The notes: generated from the sequence alone by a model not told the origin. A stretch of 7,728 nucleotides of DNA from an uncultured Synergistales bacterium (GCA_905234205.1 CAJOGG010000175.1:1-7728), one strand, 5' to 3'. Counted from the stretch's first letter, positions 1-6,175 are shown. Program-made: numbers and translations.

Positions 1-2
1 AA

Positions 3-605
3 GACGAGTATTACTCTGCTGAAGGCTTGGCCATGAGAAATAATATTGACACTCCTGGGCTAGACTTAAGGCCGATGGAATTTGTTGAGCTTGAAAGGCG
101 TCGTTACTCATTCAATATAAACAGGTTGATTTTGTGGGGGCTTATTGTCGGGTTCGTTATGTTGTCAGTGGGGACGATCTCTTACACATTCACATGCATA
201 CGAAATCTGACCACCGAAATAGAAATCATGAGGGATAGCGTCAGTGAATACACGCGCCAAAGAATGGAGCTTGTACAGGAGAATCAGCGCCTTGAACGAG
301 AAAATCAGGCTACTGAAAAAGTTTTGCAGTTCCTTCAAAATGATATTCCAGTGCTTGAAATCATGGAGGCTTTAGAAGCAAATGCGGGCATAGGACTCAA
401 ATTCGATACGGCAGATTTTTCGCGCAATGGCTTGACGGGCGTTACTGTGATTCTTGACGGCAAAGCGGACAATGACAAGGCTATCATGAACATGACAGAA
501 GGACTAAAAGCTAGCAACAAATTCTCAAGCGTAATGTTACCAATATCGCAACGGGATCAAACTGGCAGAATTATATTCAAGCTGGTATTAAGAATGGGAG
601 GCTAA
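3..605 (+). CDS. PilM-PilN-like (GspL-like) inner-membrane platform protein, 5' partial
   Basis: This is an assembly-platform protein of a type IV pilus or type II secretion system. The frame has no stop back to the window edge, and the edge residues read SAEGLAMR, which resembles the A-x-GLALR motif near the end of the actin-like protein PilM. Straight after it comes a PilN-like part. Numbered from the internal ATG at 33, that part has a short basic cytoplasmic stretch (1-30), one membrane helix (about 31-55), a charged coiled coil (about 58-100) and a ferredoxin-like periplasmic domain (about 103-190). GspL has this same order, an actin-like domain joined to a PilN-like half, so I infer a fusion whose start lies outside the window. 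Alternatively, a separate PilN starts at ATG 33, with GAAGG 7 bases upstream, and overlaps by ATGA an upstream gene ending at 36. The next gene begins 6 bases after the stop. The PilN-like identity is firm; the fusion is less so. Confidence 0.75.
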   Translation, partial: DEYYSAEGLAMRNNIDTPGLDLRPMEFVELERRRYSFNINRLILWGLIVGFVMLSVGTISYTFTCIRNLTTEIEIMRDSVSEYTRQRMELVQENQRLERENQATEKVLQFLQNDIPVLEIMEALEANAGIGLKFDTADFSRNGLTGVTVILDGKADNDKAIMNMTEGLKASNKFSSVMLPISQRDQTGRIIFKLVLRMGG

Positions 606-611
606 AACGGA

Positions 612-1124
612 ATGCTCACAAAAAATTTTAAGCAGCGTACTGCATTTTCACTCGTGGAAGTATTAATAGTGGTTACGATTCTAGGGATCATGGCCAGCTA
701 TCTAACACTAAGCGCTAAATCTACAGGACAGACAGCTAGAGCCGAAGCCGAGAAAGTAGCACAATTCTTCAGGCGATATATCACAAAGGCAGACAAGATT
801 CATGGAGGGTATTGTTTCAAAGTGGAGAACAAGGCAATTATTCTCATGAATAACAAGGACTCTAACATGTTACGTAATATGGAAAATAACCCCGAAAAAA
901 AGGAAAATGCCAACGGTGGCTGTTCGTATCTAACAAGTAACGATAATTATCTTGTGTATAATCTTCCAGATATTAGTCCTAATGGCAAAAAGGTTACGGA
1001 AGTGTCCACACGTAACGTAGAAATCCTAGTAAAAAATAGTGATGACGAAGAACATTATAGAATCCAAGTGAATGGCAAGGGGCCTTCTTACTGGGTAATT
1101 ATTAGTTATGACAATACGTTGTAG
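612..1124 (+). CDS. Type IV prepilin-like pseudopilin (minor pilin, GspH/PilE type)
   Basis: This 170-residue protein carries a class III (prepilin) signal. A short basic leader, MLTKNFKQRTA, is followed by FSLVEVLIVVTILGIMA. Prepilin peptidase would cut before the Phe, leaving Phe1 to be methylated and the conserved Glu at mature position 5. The residue before the cut is Ala instead of the usual Gly, which is uncommon but tolerated in some minor pilins. The hydrophobic helix covers about residues 12-33. The rest is a polar, globular-looking domain with two Cys (about 68 and 104) that might form a disulfide. The start is ATG 612, with GGGAGG at 596-601 inside the end of the previous gene, so the two genes are probably one operon. 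The product should sit in the inner membrane and join a pilus or pseudopilus. Which minor pilin it is cannot be decided from sequence alone. Confidence 0.85.
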   Translation: MLTKNFKQRTAFSLVEVLIVVTILGIMASYLTLSAKSTGQTARAEAEKVAQFFRRYITKADKIHGGYCFKVENKAIILMNNKDSNMLRNMENNPEKKENANGGCSYLTSNDNYLVYNLPDISPNGKKVTEVSTRNVEILVKNSDDEEHYRIQVNGKGPSYWVIISYDNTL

Positions 1125-1575
1125 CAATAAATCGGGGGGGGTGCAGGCTTTACTCTCGTTGAGGCTCTGATTTCTGTAACAATCATTATGATAATGGCTA
1201 GTTCTGTCACTCTTAATTCCAACACGTTTAGACCAACCGCAAAAAGTGAAGCCGAAAAAATCGCCGCGTATGTTCACAAAGCTATGCAACGTTCTGACAG
1301 AATACACGATGGCTTTATAATCATGTTTGGGACTCGCAACGAGCAAAGAGAAATTTGGATCGTATGGGACAGCAAAGGCAGCAACAAATATGAAAACATT
1401 ATTCTATGTTACAAGCAACGTTATTGATAATCCACTTCATTATTCACCTCAAAGCAACGCTTTCACAACAACTGGCCGCACTTTCACAGTCACTAGGACC
1501 AGTGATAATAGCTACTACTGCGTCATATTTTATCAACACGGTGGACGAATCAGAGTATCACAAACTCCTCCGTAA
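1108..1575 (+). pseudogene. Second pseudopilin, tandem paralogue, broken by two frame changes
   Basis: A second prepilin signature, AGFTLVEALISVTIIMIMAS, is encoded from 1143. It resembles the gene before it at several points: MAS..TL after the helix, then EAEK[VI]A and D[KR]IH[GD]G. Its frame has no usable start, because a TAA at 1128-1130 is followed only by ATC and glycine codons. A start exists in another frame: ATG 1108, overlapping the previous gene, reads MTIRCSNKS up to a run of eight G (1134-1141). One added G would join it to GGGAGFTLVEA. The signature frame then stops at 1425-1427. The C-terminal part (FYVTSN...SYYCVIFYQ) continues in the frame of ATG 1108 to TAA 1573-1575 and aligns with the end of the upstream pseudopilin. 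The second frame change falls at about 1373-1400. Repaired, the product would have about 156 residues. Decay, phase variation and sequencing indels are all possible. The SD before ATG 1108 is weak. Confidence 0.65.
1134..1141 (+). repeat. Eight-G homopolymer at the start of the second pseudopilin
   Basis: Eight consecutive G lie between the out-of-frame ATG at 1108 and the prepilin signature at 1143. Nine G (or six) would place them in one frame; the eight seen give a 20-residue dead-end peptide stopping at 1168-1170. Homopolymers of this length slip in replication, in transcription and in sequencing, so the tract could be a switch or an artefact. Confidence 0.85.
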
Positions 1576-1589
1576 TTATCTTCATAGGC

Positions 1590-1595
1590 TATAAT
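1590..1595 (+). promoter_or_regulatory. Possible -10 box ahead of mltG
   Basis: A perfect TATAAT lies 31 bases before the preferred mltG start, in the 50-base gap after the broken pseudopilin. I see no convincing -35 box at the expected 17-base spacing and no TG extension. The site might give mltG its own promoter, but in AT-rich DNA it could be chance. Confidence 0.25.
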
Positions 1596-1625
1596 AAACG
1601 TAAAAATTTATCAGGAGTGCTTAAC

Positions 1626-2723
1626 TTGCAAAAAAATCCAAGAAATCTCCAACAGAGAAAAAAACGTAGTCGTAAATACTTGTTCATTGTCGTATTGCTC
1701 GTATTGTTGATATTCGTGTCAATCGCAGCAGCTTATTCAGCTTATTACATGAAAGTCCCCTCGAATTTTTGGGAAAGTATGATTCCCATACCCGATGGTG
1801 ATAAAGTCAGCGTAGTTATAGAAAGTGGAATGACTGCTTCACAAGCGGCCAGGGCTTTTGAATTTCAGGGAGCGTTAGACAAGGGATCGCCGGCGCAATT
1901 AACTAAGGGGCTCGTGAAATTTGGTATTGACAAAAAGATTCGCGCAGGACATTACAGTGTTGTACCGTCAGACGCTTGGAACTTGGCCAGACAATTACGG
2001 ACGCTCAAGCCCGCTTTGCTAAAGGCACAAATACTTCCCGGTATCGATATTTTTGCTATGACAGATTCACTTGAAGATCAAGACGAAAAATTGACGCGCC
2101 AAAAATTTTCCGAGGCCCTCTTACGTGATGACAATTACCCGCCAAAATTGCTTGAGATCCTCAACGAATTGCCCGACGACGAATATACTCGTTACACGTT
2201 CTTGTTACCAGAAACTTACATGCTAGTAGATAGAACCGCTGATGAACTTGTAAACGCGGCCGCTTCTGCATGGTGGAAACTTTGGGGAGAATTTATCGAG
2301 TCAAAAAAATTTACGGCAAAACAAATTCAAGACGCTGCCATAATTGCCTCTATGGTTGAGCGTGAAGTCCTTCATGATTCAGAATGTCGAACAGTTTCCG
2401 GGGTCATTCACAATCGAATCAAAAAAAATATGCTGCTTCAGATTGATGCAACTGTAGTATATGCATGGCGCCTCAAAGGTAGGAAACTGACTCGCGTGTT
2501 GAATAAAGATCTTGAGGTTGAATCGCCATACAACACTTACAGAATAACAGGCTTACCTCCTAGGCCAATATGTGTGCCTGGAATTGAATCTTGGGGGGCA
2601 GCACTTGATCCAGAAACTAATGATTACTATTACTATGTTGCAGGCAAAGACGGCTATCACTATTTCGCCAAAACCTACAAGGAACATTTACTGAACATCA
2701 AACAGGCTCGTTCGGAGAAATAG
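1626..2723 (+). CDS. mltG: Endolytic murein transglycosylase MltG (YceG family)
   Basis: MltG cuts nascent peptidoglycan strands at the inner membrane by a lytic transglycosylase reaction and is thought to set glycan chain length. Numbered from TTG 1626 (365 residues), the protein has a basic cytoplasmic N-terminus, one membrane helix (about 18-41), a LysM-like region (about 62-130) and the YceG catalytic domain. Family motifs are present: IIASMVERE with the expected catalytic Glu at about 245 (E. coli MltG Glu218), LQIDATVVYA, SPYNTYRITGLPPRPICVPG, and a closing YYYYVAG...YHYF. The length is close to that of E. coli MltG (340 residues), so the gene looks intact. TTG 1626 is preferred because AGGAG (1613-1617) lies 8 bases before it; an in-frame GTG at 1617 overlaps that SD. 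It follows the pilin genes on the same strand and ends convergently, overlapping the tail of pgeF by 26 bases. Confidence 0.95.
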   Translation: MQKNPRNLQQRKKRSRKYLFIVVLLVLLIFVSIAAAYSAYYMKVPSNFWESMIPIPDGDKVSVVIESGMTASQAARAFEFQGALDKGSPAQLTKGLVKFGIDKKIRAGHYSVVPSDAWNLARQLRTLKPALLKAQILPGIDIFAMTDSLEDQDEKLTRQKFSEALLRDDNYPPKLLEILNELPDDEYTRYTFLLPETYMLVDRTADELVNAAASAWWKLWGEFIESKKFTAKQIQDAAIIASMVEREVLHDSECRTVSGVIHNRIKKNMLLQIDATVVYAWRLKGRKLTRVLNKDLEVESPYNTYRITGLPPRPICVPGIESWGAALDPETNDYYYYVAGKDGYHYFAKTYKEHLLNIKQARSEK

Positions 2724-3375
2724 CTTCTGGACGATTCGTCCAGGAGTTTTTCACTGTCAGAGTCATTCGTTCGTGAATATCCCCTCGTCTATATGAATAG
2801 CAACGTGAATCCTTGAACGTGTCGATCCCTGATAGAGTTATGTTGCTCTCGTTGAGGCCAGCGTCTAATAGTTGCGTCTTAATCTCGCCAGCTAAATCAA
2901 AATATACTTTGTTGTCATTCACGTCATAGTTATTAGCGTGAAAAGCTTCGAGTCCTTTGCGTGTCCATTCGTCGTCTATATCTCTGCAATAAATTTCGCG
3001 TCCTATACACGGCCCAATCCATGCGCAAGTGTTTTTAACGTCTTCAATTAGTTTCAAGCCCTCTCCCGAAATATTCAACACCGTGCCCTTGTAGCCAGAG
3101 TGTAAAATCATTGCCCAGTCTCTTCCCCATAGCATAACCGGCGCGCAGTCAGCAAACCTCAACGAAGCTTGAGCCTTTGCAGTCGTAAGCAATACCCCGT
3201 CGGCTTTGGGACGTTCAGGAAGAATGTAGTTTGTAAAATTTTCGTCCCTAACATGAATTATGTTTTTGTCGTGAACCTGTGAGGGCACAACTTGAGGCAG
3301 ATTATCATCGGGCGTAAAAATTTCGTCCTTCATGAAAAACTCTGCGTGCAAAAATTTTGGCGTGTCTATTCTCAT
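2698..3375 (-). CDS. pgeF: Peptidoglycan editing factor PgeF (YfiH/DUF152, laccase-domain protein)
   Basis: This family includes E. coli YfiH/PgeF, a cytoplasmic zinc protein that removes L-Ser wrongly added in place of L-Ala from UDP-MurNAc precursors; other members act on purine nucleosides. The three metal ligands are in their usual contexts: His35 in QVHDKN, Cys77 in FADCAPVML, and His92 in LHSGYKG, where the family commonly has HAGWRG. GPCIGREIYC (about 121-130) and CYSYRRGD (about 192-199) match the remaining family blocks. At 225 residues it is slightly shorter than E. coli YfiH (243) and looks complete. The start is ATG at 3373-3375, with AGGAG 10 bases upstream on the minus strand. 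The last 15 or so residues appear to be an added tail; they overlap the mltG terminator and the final 26 bases of mltG. The neighbouring genes also concern peptidoglycan, which fits the editing role. Confidence 0.9.
   Translation of the reverse strand: MRIDTPKFLHAEFFMKDEIFTPDDNLPQVVPSQVHDKNIIHVRDENFTNYILPERPKADGVLLTTAKAQASLRFADCAPVMLWGRDWAMILHSGYKGTVLNISGEGLKLIEDVKNTCAWIGPCIGREIYCRDIDDEWTRKGLEAFHANNYDVNDNKVYFDLAGEIKTQLLDAGLNESNITLSGIDTFKDSRCYSYRRGDIHERMTLTVKNSWTNRPEAISPNEPV
2727..2751 (+). terminator. Rho-independent terminator after mltG, inside the pgeF 3' end
   Basis: A perfect 7-bp stem, CTGGACG (2727-2733) and CGTCCAG (2737-2743), encloses the loop ATT and is followed by GAG and five T. 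It starts 4 bases after the mltG stop and would end the rightward transcript. The same bases encode the last residues of pgeF on the other strand. Read leftward, the hairpin has no T-run after it, so it should not stop pgeF transcription. Confidence 0.75.
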
Positions 3376-3392
3376 TTGCTATTAACTCCTTA

Positions 3393-3401
3393 TGCTAAAA
3401 T
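3393..3401 (+). promoter_or_regulatory. Possible extended -10 box for the AEC transporter operon
   Basis: TGCTAAAAT fits an extended -10 (TGn followed by TAAAAT) and would start transcription about 27 bases before the transporter ATG. No good -35 is seen. It lies in the same divergent gap as the pgeF -10, so the two directions could be co-regulated. Confidence 0.35.
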
Positions 3402-3415
3402 CTTGAAACTTTAAC

Positions 3416-3421
3416 ATTATA
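3416..3421 (-). promoter_or_regulatory. Likely -10 box for pgeF
   Basis: On the minus strand this is a perfect TATAAT in the 59-base gap between the divergent pgeF and the AEC gene, 40 bases before the pgeF start. The -35 region, which would fall inside the start of the AEC gene, matches the consensus poorly. Confidence 0.45.
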
Positions 3422-3434
3422 CGAGGGATTTATT

Positions 3435-4382
3435 ATGCATCTTGATTTTTTTGTCGTAGTAACTAATCTTATCAGCTTGTTTTCTATTGTCGCTGTGGGA
3501 TATGTTGCTGCACGTTCTGGAGTTGTTGGTGAAAATGCGTCGGCCGTGTTTTCGTCGTTGCTCATGAAGGTAACTTTGCCTTGTACGATTTTTATTTCAC
3601 TTGTTCAGAAAGATTATGACCCTGCGTTTATTCATGATAGCTTGATAATATTTTTTGCTGGCATAGTTGTATTTGGTGGGCTTATGTATTTGTCTCGATA
3701 CGTTGCGATTTTGTTCGGAGTTCCTGAAGGTACGAGGGGCGTATGGGCATTTGCTGCGGCTTACACTAATTCCGGCTTTATGGGATTTCCAATAGCCTTG
3801 GCTTTACTTGGGCCTGAAGGTTTAGCGTTATCCGTGGTGCTTAATATAGCGTTTAACGTCACGATTTACACAGTGGGGATTCTGGAATTACTGCGAGATA
3901 ATCCCGGGCACGAGGGCAAAAAAATAAACATCAAGCAAATAATTTTTAGCAACATTAACATAGCGACAGTCTTAAGCCTGATATTCTATTTCGGAAGAAT
4001 TTCACTGTCTCAAAGTTTAGCCACCCCGATAAATTATATTTCAGGAATAACAACGCCGCTTTCAATGATGATAATCGGAATAGTATTGGCTCATTCACGA
4101 GGGCGCGAGGTCTTCACGGATAAACACGCATGGAGCTGTACGTTCATGAGCTTAATCGTATATCCTGTAGCGTTATGCTTGCTACTGAAAGTTTTCCCAT
4201 TGAGTTCGAATCCTTTCGTTGACGTTGTGTTGATTCTTATTGTTGCAATGCCTGCCGCGAGCGTTACGGCCGTTTTATGTGAGACCTATCACGGAAATAT
4301 TCAATTTGCTGCTAAAGTCCTGTTCATTCAGAATTTATTGAGTATACTCACGATACCGTTAATCTGTATGCTTATAAGTTAG
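3435..4382 (+). CDS. AEC-family transporter (auxin efflux carrier-like permease)
   Basis: This is a 315-residue polytopic inner-membrane protein of the auxin efflux carrier family; bacterial members are secondary transporters linked to malate, amino acids or other small acids. It shows two blocks of hydrophobic helices (about 5-155 and 168-314, roughly ten helices) separated by a short charged loop (154-167). Family marks are visible: VAVGYVAARSGVV after the first helix, the Pro-containing LLMKVTLPCTIF (42-53), and the helix-breaking NSGFMGFP motif (112-119), echoed in the second half by a Pro at about 273 and the CETY region (282-285). The start is ATG 3435, with GAGGG 7 bases upstream. The gene is complete. 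It leads a rightward cluster with the dipeptidase (12-base gap) and alanine racemase, which hints at an alanine-related substrate, but that is inference from position. The family call is firm and the substrate unknown. Confidence 0.9.
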   Translation: MHLDFFVVVTNLISLFSIVAVGYVAARSGVVGENASAVFSSLLMKVTLPCTIFISLVQKDYDPAFIHDSLIIFFAGIVVFGGLMYLSRYVAILFGVPEGTRGVWAFAAAYTNSGFMGFPIALALLGPEGLALSVVLNIAFNVTIYTVGILELLRDNPGHEGKKINIKQIIFSNINIATVLSLIFYFGRISLSQSLATPINYISGITTPLSMMIIGIVLAHSRGREVFTDKHAWSCTFMSLIVYPVALCLLLKVFPLSSNPFVDVVLILIVAMPAASVTAVLCETYHGNIQFAAKVLFIQNLLSILTIPLICMLIS

Positions 4383-4394
4383 GAGGAAGAATTT

Positions 4395-5099
4395 ATGAGA
4401 CTAAAAATTTCGATCGCGTTAGTGTTGGTTATGTGCTTGTTATTGTCTGCATATGGTGCTGTCAATCCTGAAGACTCGTCGGGCTTTGTGAACGTCAGCG
4501 AAGTTATTCCCGATATAGTTCTCGAGATTCGCTATTACTCTGATTACAATTTCGTAGGCGAAAGAATTGACGGCTATGAAGCTCCTGTTGCAATGTTGAC
4601 GCGAGAAGCAACGGAAGCTTTGAAGAATGCGGCTGATGAATTGCGAGAGCAGGGTTACATGTTCAAGATTTACGACGCGTATAGACCACAGAGGGCAGTA
4701 GATCATTTCGTGAGGTGGGCCAAGAATCTCAAAGACACTCGCATGAAGAAAGACTTTTACCCGGAACTCAAGAAGTCAGTGTTATTCAAACAAGGTTATA
4801 TCGCGCGCAAGTCAGGCCATTCACGAGGCAGTACGATTGATTTAACGCTGGTTAATCTCGAAACGGGAGAGGATCTTGACATGGGAGGGACGTTTGATTA
4901 TTTCGGAATGCGTTCACACCCTGACTATAAGCGAATCACGAAAGAGCAATACGAAAATCGAATGCTGTTGCGTAATATAATGCTCAAACATGGATTCAAG
5001 CCGATAAGTACAGAGTGGTGGCACTTCACGTTGAAAGATGAACCATACCCGAAGACTTATTTCAATTTCGCGATTAAGGAGAAAGATAGCGATGAATGA
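4395..5099 (+). CDS. Exported D-alanyl-D-alanine dipeptidase, VanX/DdpX type (peptidase M15D)
   Basis: This zinc dipeptidase family hydrolyses D-Ala-D-Ala to two D-Ala. All the expected motifs are present in this 234-residue protein: Arg97 in YDAYRPQRAV (transition-state Arg), zinc ligands His142 and Asp149 in SGHSRGSTID, MGGTFDYF (163-170), and the EWWHF box (207-211) with catalytic Glu207 and zinc ligand His210. The first 21 or so residues are a Sec signal peptide with a possible cut after AYG, so the enzyme probably acts in the periplasm, where it could recycle D-Ala-D-Ala rather than give the cytoplasmic vancomycin resistance of classical VanX. A lipoprotein reading at Cys14 is unlikely because the preceding residues do not form a lipobox. 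The start is ATG 4395 with a perfect AGGAGG at 4381-4386, which overlaps the stop of the AEC gene, so the two are co-transcribed. No vanH/vanA/vanRS genes are nearby. Confidence 0.92.
   Translation: MRLKISIALVLVMCLLLSAYGAVNPEDSSGFVNVSEVIPDIVLEIRYYSDYNFVGERIDGYEAPVAMLTREATEALKNAADELREQGYMFKIYDAYRPQRAVDHFVRWAKNLKDTRMKKDFYPELKKSVLFKQGYIARKSGHSRGSTIDLTLVNLETGEDLDMGGTFDYFGMRSHPDYKRITKEQYENRMLLRNIMLKHGFKPISTEWWHFTLKDEPYPKTYFNFAIKEKDSDE
5076..5081 (+). promoter_or_regulatory. Ribosome binding site for the alanine racemase start at ATG 5092
   Basis: AAGGAG lies 10 bases before ATG 5092, inside the end of the dipeptidase gene. It marks 5092 as the intended alr start although that frame stops after 12 codons, at TAG 5128-5130. 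It is the main reason to read the alr 5' end as frameshifted rather than starting at TTG 5238. Confidence 0.7.
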
Positions 5100-6119
5100 T
5101 TTACAAGTAGCAATGTCACGGATGAGTTAGCACATAATTTCAACGTCCTCAAAAAAACTTTAACAGGTGGCGCAAAATTTTTAGGCGTATGCAAGGCTAA
5201 TGCTTATGGTCATGGAATTGTACAGTGTGCTAAGAAGTTGCAGGAATGTGGCGCGGATTATTTGGCGGTTGCGTCTGTGCCTGCTGGTGTAGAGTTACGA
5301 CAAGCCGGGATAACTTTGCCTATATTGTGCCTCGGACAAATGACTCCAGACCTTGCTGAATTAATGTGCGAGTATGATATTACACAAGCTGTAGGAGATT
5401 ACGAGAACGGTAAAGCCTTATCAGATTATGCAATCTCACACGACAAAAAAATTCGCGTTCATGTAAAAATTGATACTGGCATGAGCAGAACGGGATTTTA
5501 TTGGCCGGAAGAGGAAGCCTCAAAGCAGGAAACATTGAACGATATTTACGAGTTATGCAGATTGCCTGGACTTGAGGTTGAAGGAATGTTTACGCACTTT
5601 GCTGTAGCTGATGACGATGAAAATTTTACACGATTACAATTAAGCAAGCTTCTTGACGCAAAAGAGAGACTCTCAAAACGTGGGGTCAACTTCAAAATCA
5701 CACATGCGGCCGCCAGCGTTGGAGTCCTGAATTATCCTGAAGCACATTTGGATATGGGACGCTTTGGACTCGTTCTTTACGGTTACGCATCAACGGATAT
5801 TGGCAACGAAGGAAGCAATTTGGATTTACATCCGGTCATGAAGGTTAAATCACGAATCACAGCCGTAAGAAAATTGCCCGCAGGTGCGACTATAAGCTAC
5901 GGACGAACATATACGTTAAAGCGTGATAGCCTTATAGCAGTCTTGCCTATGGGATATGCTGATGGTCTTTCGCGTACTCTCTCGAATAAATTTAGCGTGA
6001 AGATTCATGACACGTTGTGCCCGATTCTTGGCCGAGTGTGTATGGATATGACTATGGCGGACGTTACAGACGTTAAGGACGTTAAGGGAGGAACCGACGG
6101 AGGTGATACAGTGACGTGA
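5092..6119 (+). pseudogene. alr: Alanine racemase, frameshifted at the 5' end and truncated at the 3' end
   Basis: Alr is the PLP enzyme that interconverts L- and D-alanine. The body lies in the frame open from 5100: HNFNVLKK, then VCKANAYGHG with the PLP-binding Lys at 5193-5195, GMFTHFAVAD, SYGRTY with the catalytic Tyr of the second active-site half at 5898-5900, LPMGYADG, and GRVCMDMTM. That frame has no ATG, GTG or TTG before TTG 5238, which lies past the essential Lys and so cannot be the true start. ATG 5092, with a good RBS and an 8-base overlap with the dipeptidase end, reads MNDLQVAMSRMS and stops. One missing base between about 5100 and 5128 would join it to the body. The 3' end stops at GDTVT (TGA 6117-6119), where the family continues with LIG and roughly 55 more residues. 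That loss coincides with the switch to Bacteroidota-type repeat DNA. As written, no functional enzyme could be made. Confidence 0.85.
6113..6119. other. Probable junction between two unrelated genomes
   Basis: Alanine racemase homology ends here in mid-domain and the first heptamer of a Bacteroidota-like repeat array begins. GACGTGA at this point also resembles the GACGTTA units within the alr 3' end (6060-6085), so microhomology could have joined them. The style of translation start also changes: AGGAG-type sites to the left, an A-rich leader without SD to the right. An assembly chimera is more likely than a biological fusion. Confidence 0.65.
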
Positions 6120-6175
6120 GACGTATGACGTATGACGTGAGATCTGAGACTTATGACTTAAGACTTGAGACTTTT
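6113..6175 (+). repeat. Nine-unit degenerate heptamer array (GACGTAT/GACTTAA type)
   Basis: Nine consecutive 7-base units fill these 63 bases with no gaps. The first four are GACGTGA or GACGTAT, the fifth is GATCTGA, and the last four are GACTTAT, GACTTAA, GACTTGA and GACTTTT. GA opens every unit, and the fourth base switches from G to T halfway along the array. The array lies between genes. I recall similar short arrays from Bacteroidota intergenic DNA, but cannot check this here. Confidence 0.85.

Noticed and set aside
1026..1346. 106-codon minus-strand frame across the two pseudopilins
   Set aside because: It is antisense to two prepilin signatures and shows no recognisable domain.
4440..4706. 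88-codon minus-strand frame inside the dipeptidase gene
   Set aside because: It is antisense to a gene with all catalytic motifs and has no recognisable content of its own.
4395..5099. Dipeptidase as part of a glycopeptide resistance operon
   Set aside because: There is no D-lactate ligase, VanH or two-component regulator nearby, and the protein has a signal peptide while classical VanX is cytoplasmic.
5151..5157. Run of seven A as a programmed frameshift site rescuing alr
   Set aside because: The frame from ATG 5092 already stops at 5128-5130, before the run, so slippage here could not join it to the racemase body.
5238..6119. Taking TTG 5238 as the real start of alanine racemase
   Set aside because: Alr homology, including the PLP lysine in KANAYGHG, continues upstream in the same frame to at least 5130, so this start would remove essential residues.
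6113..6175. Heptamer array as a CRISPR
   Set aside because: The units are 7 bases with no spacers, and no cas genes are visible.
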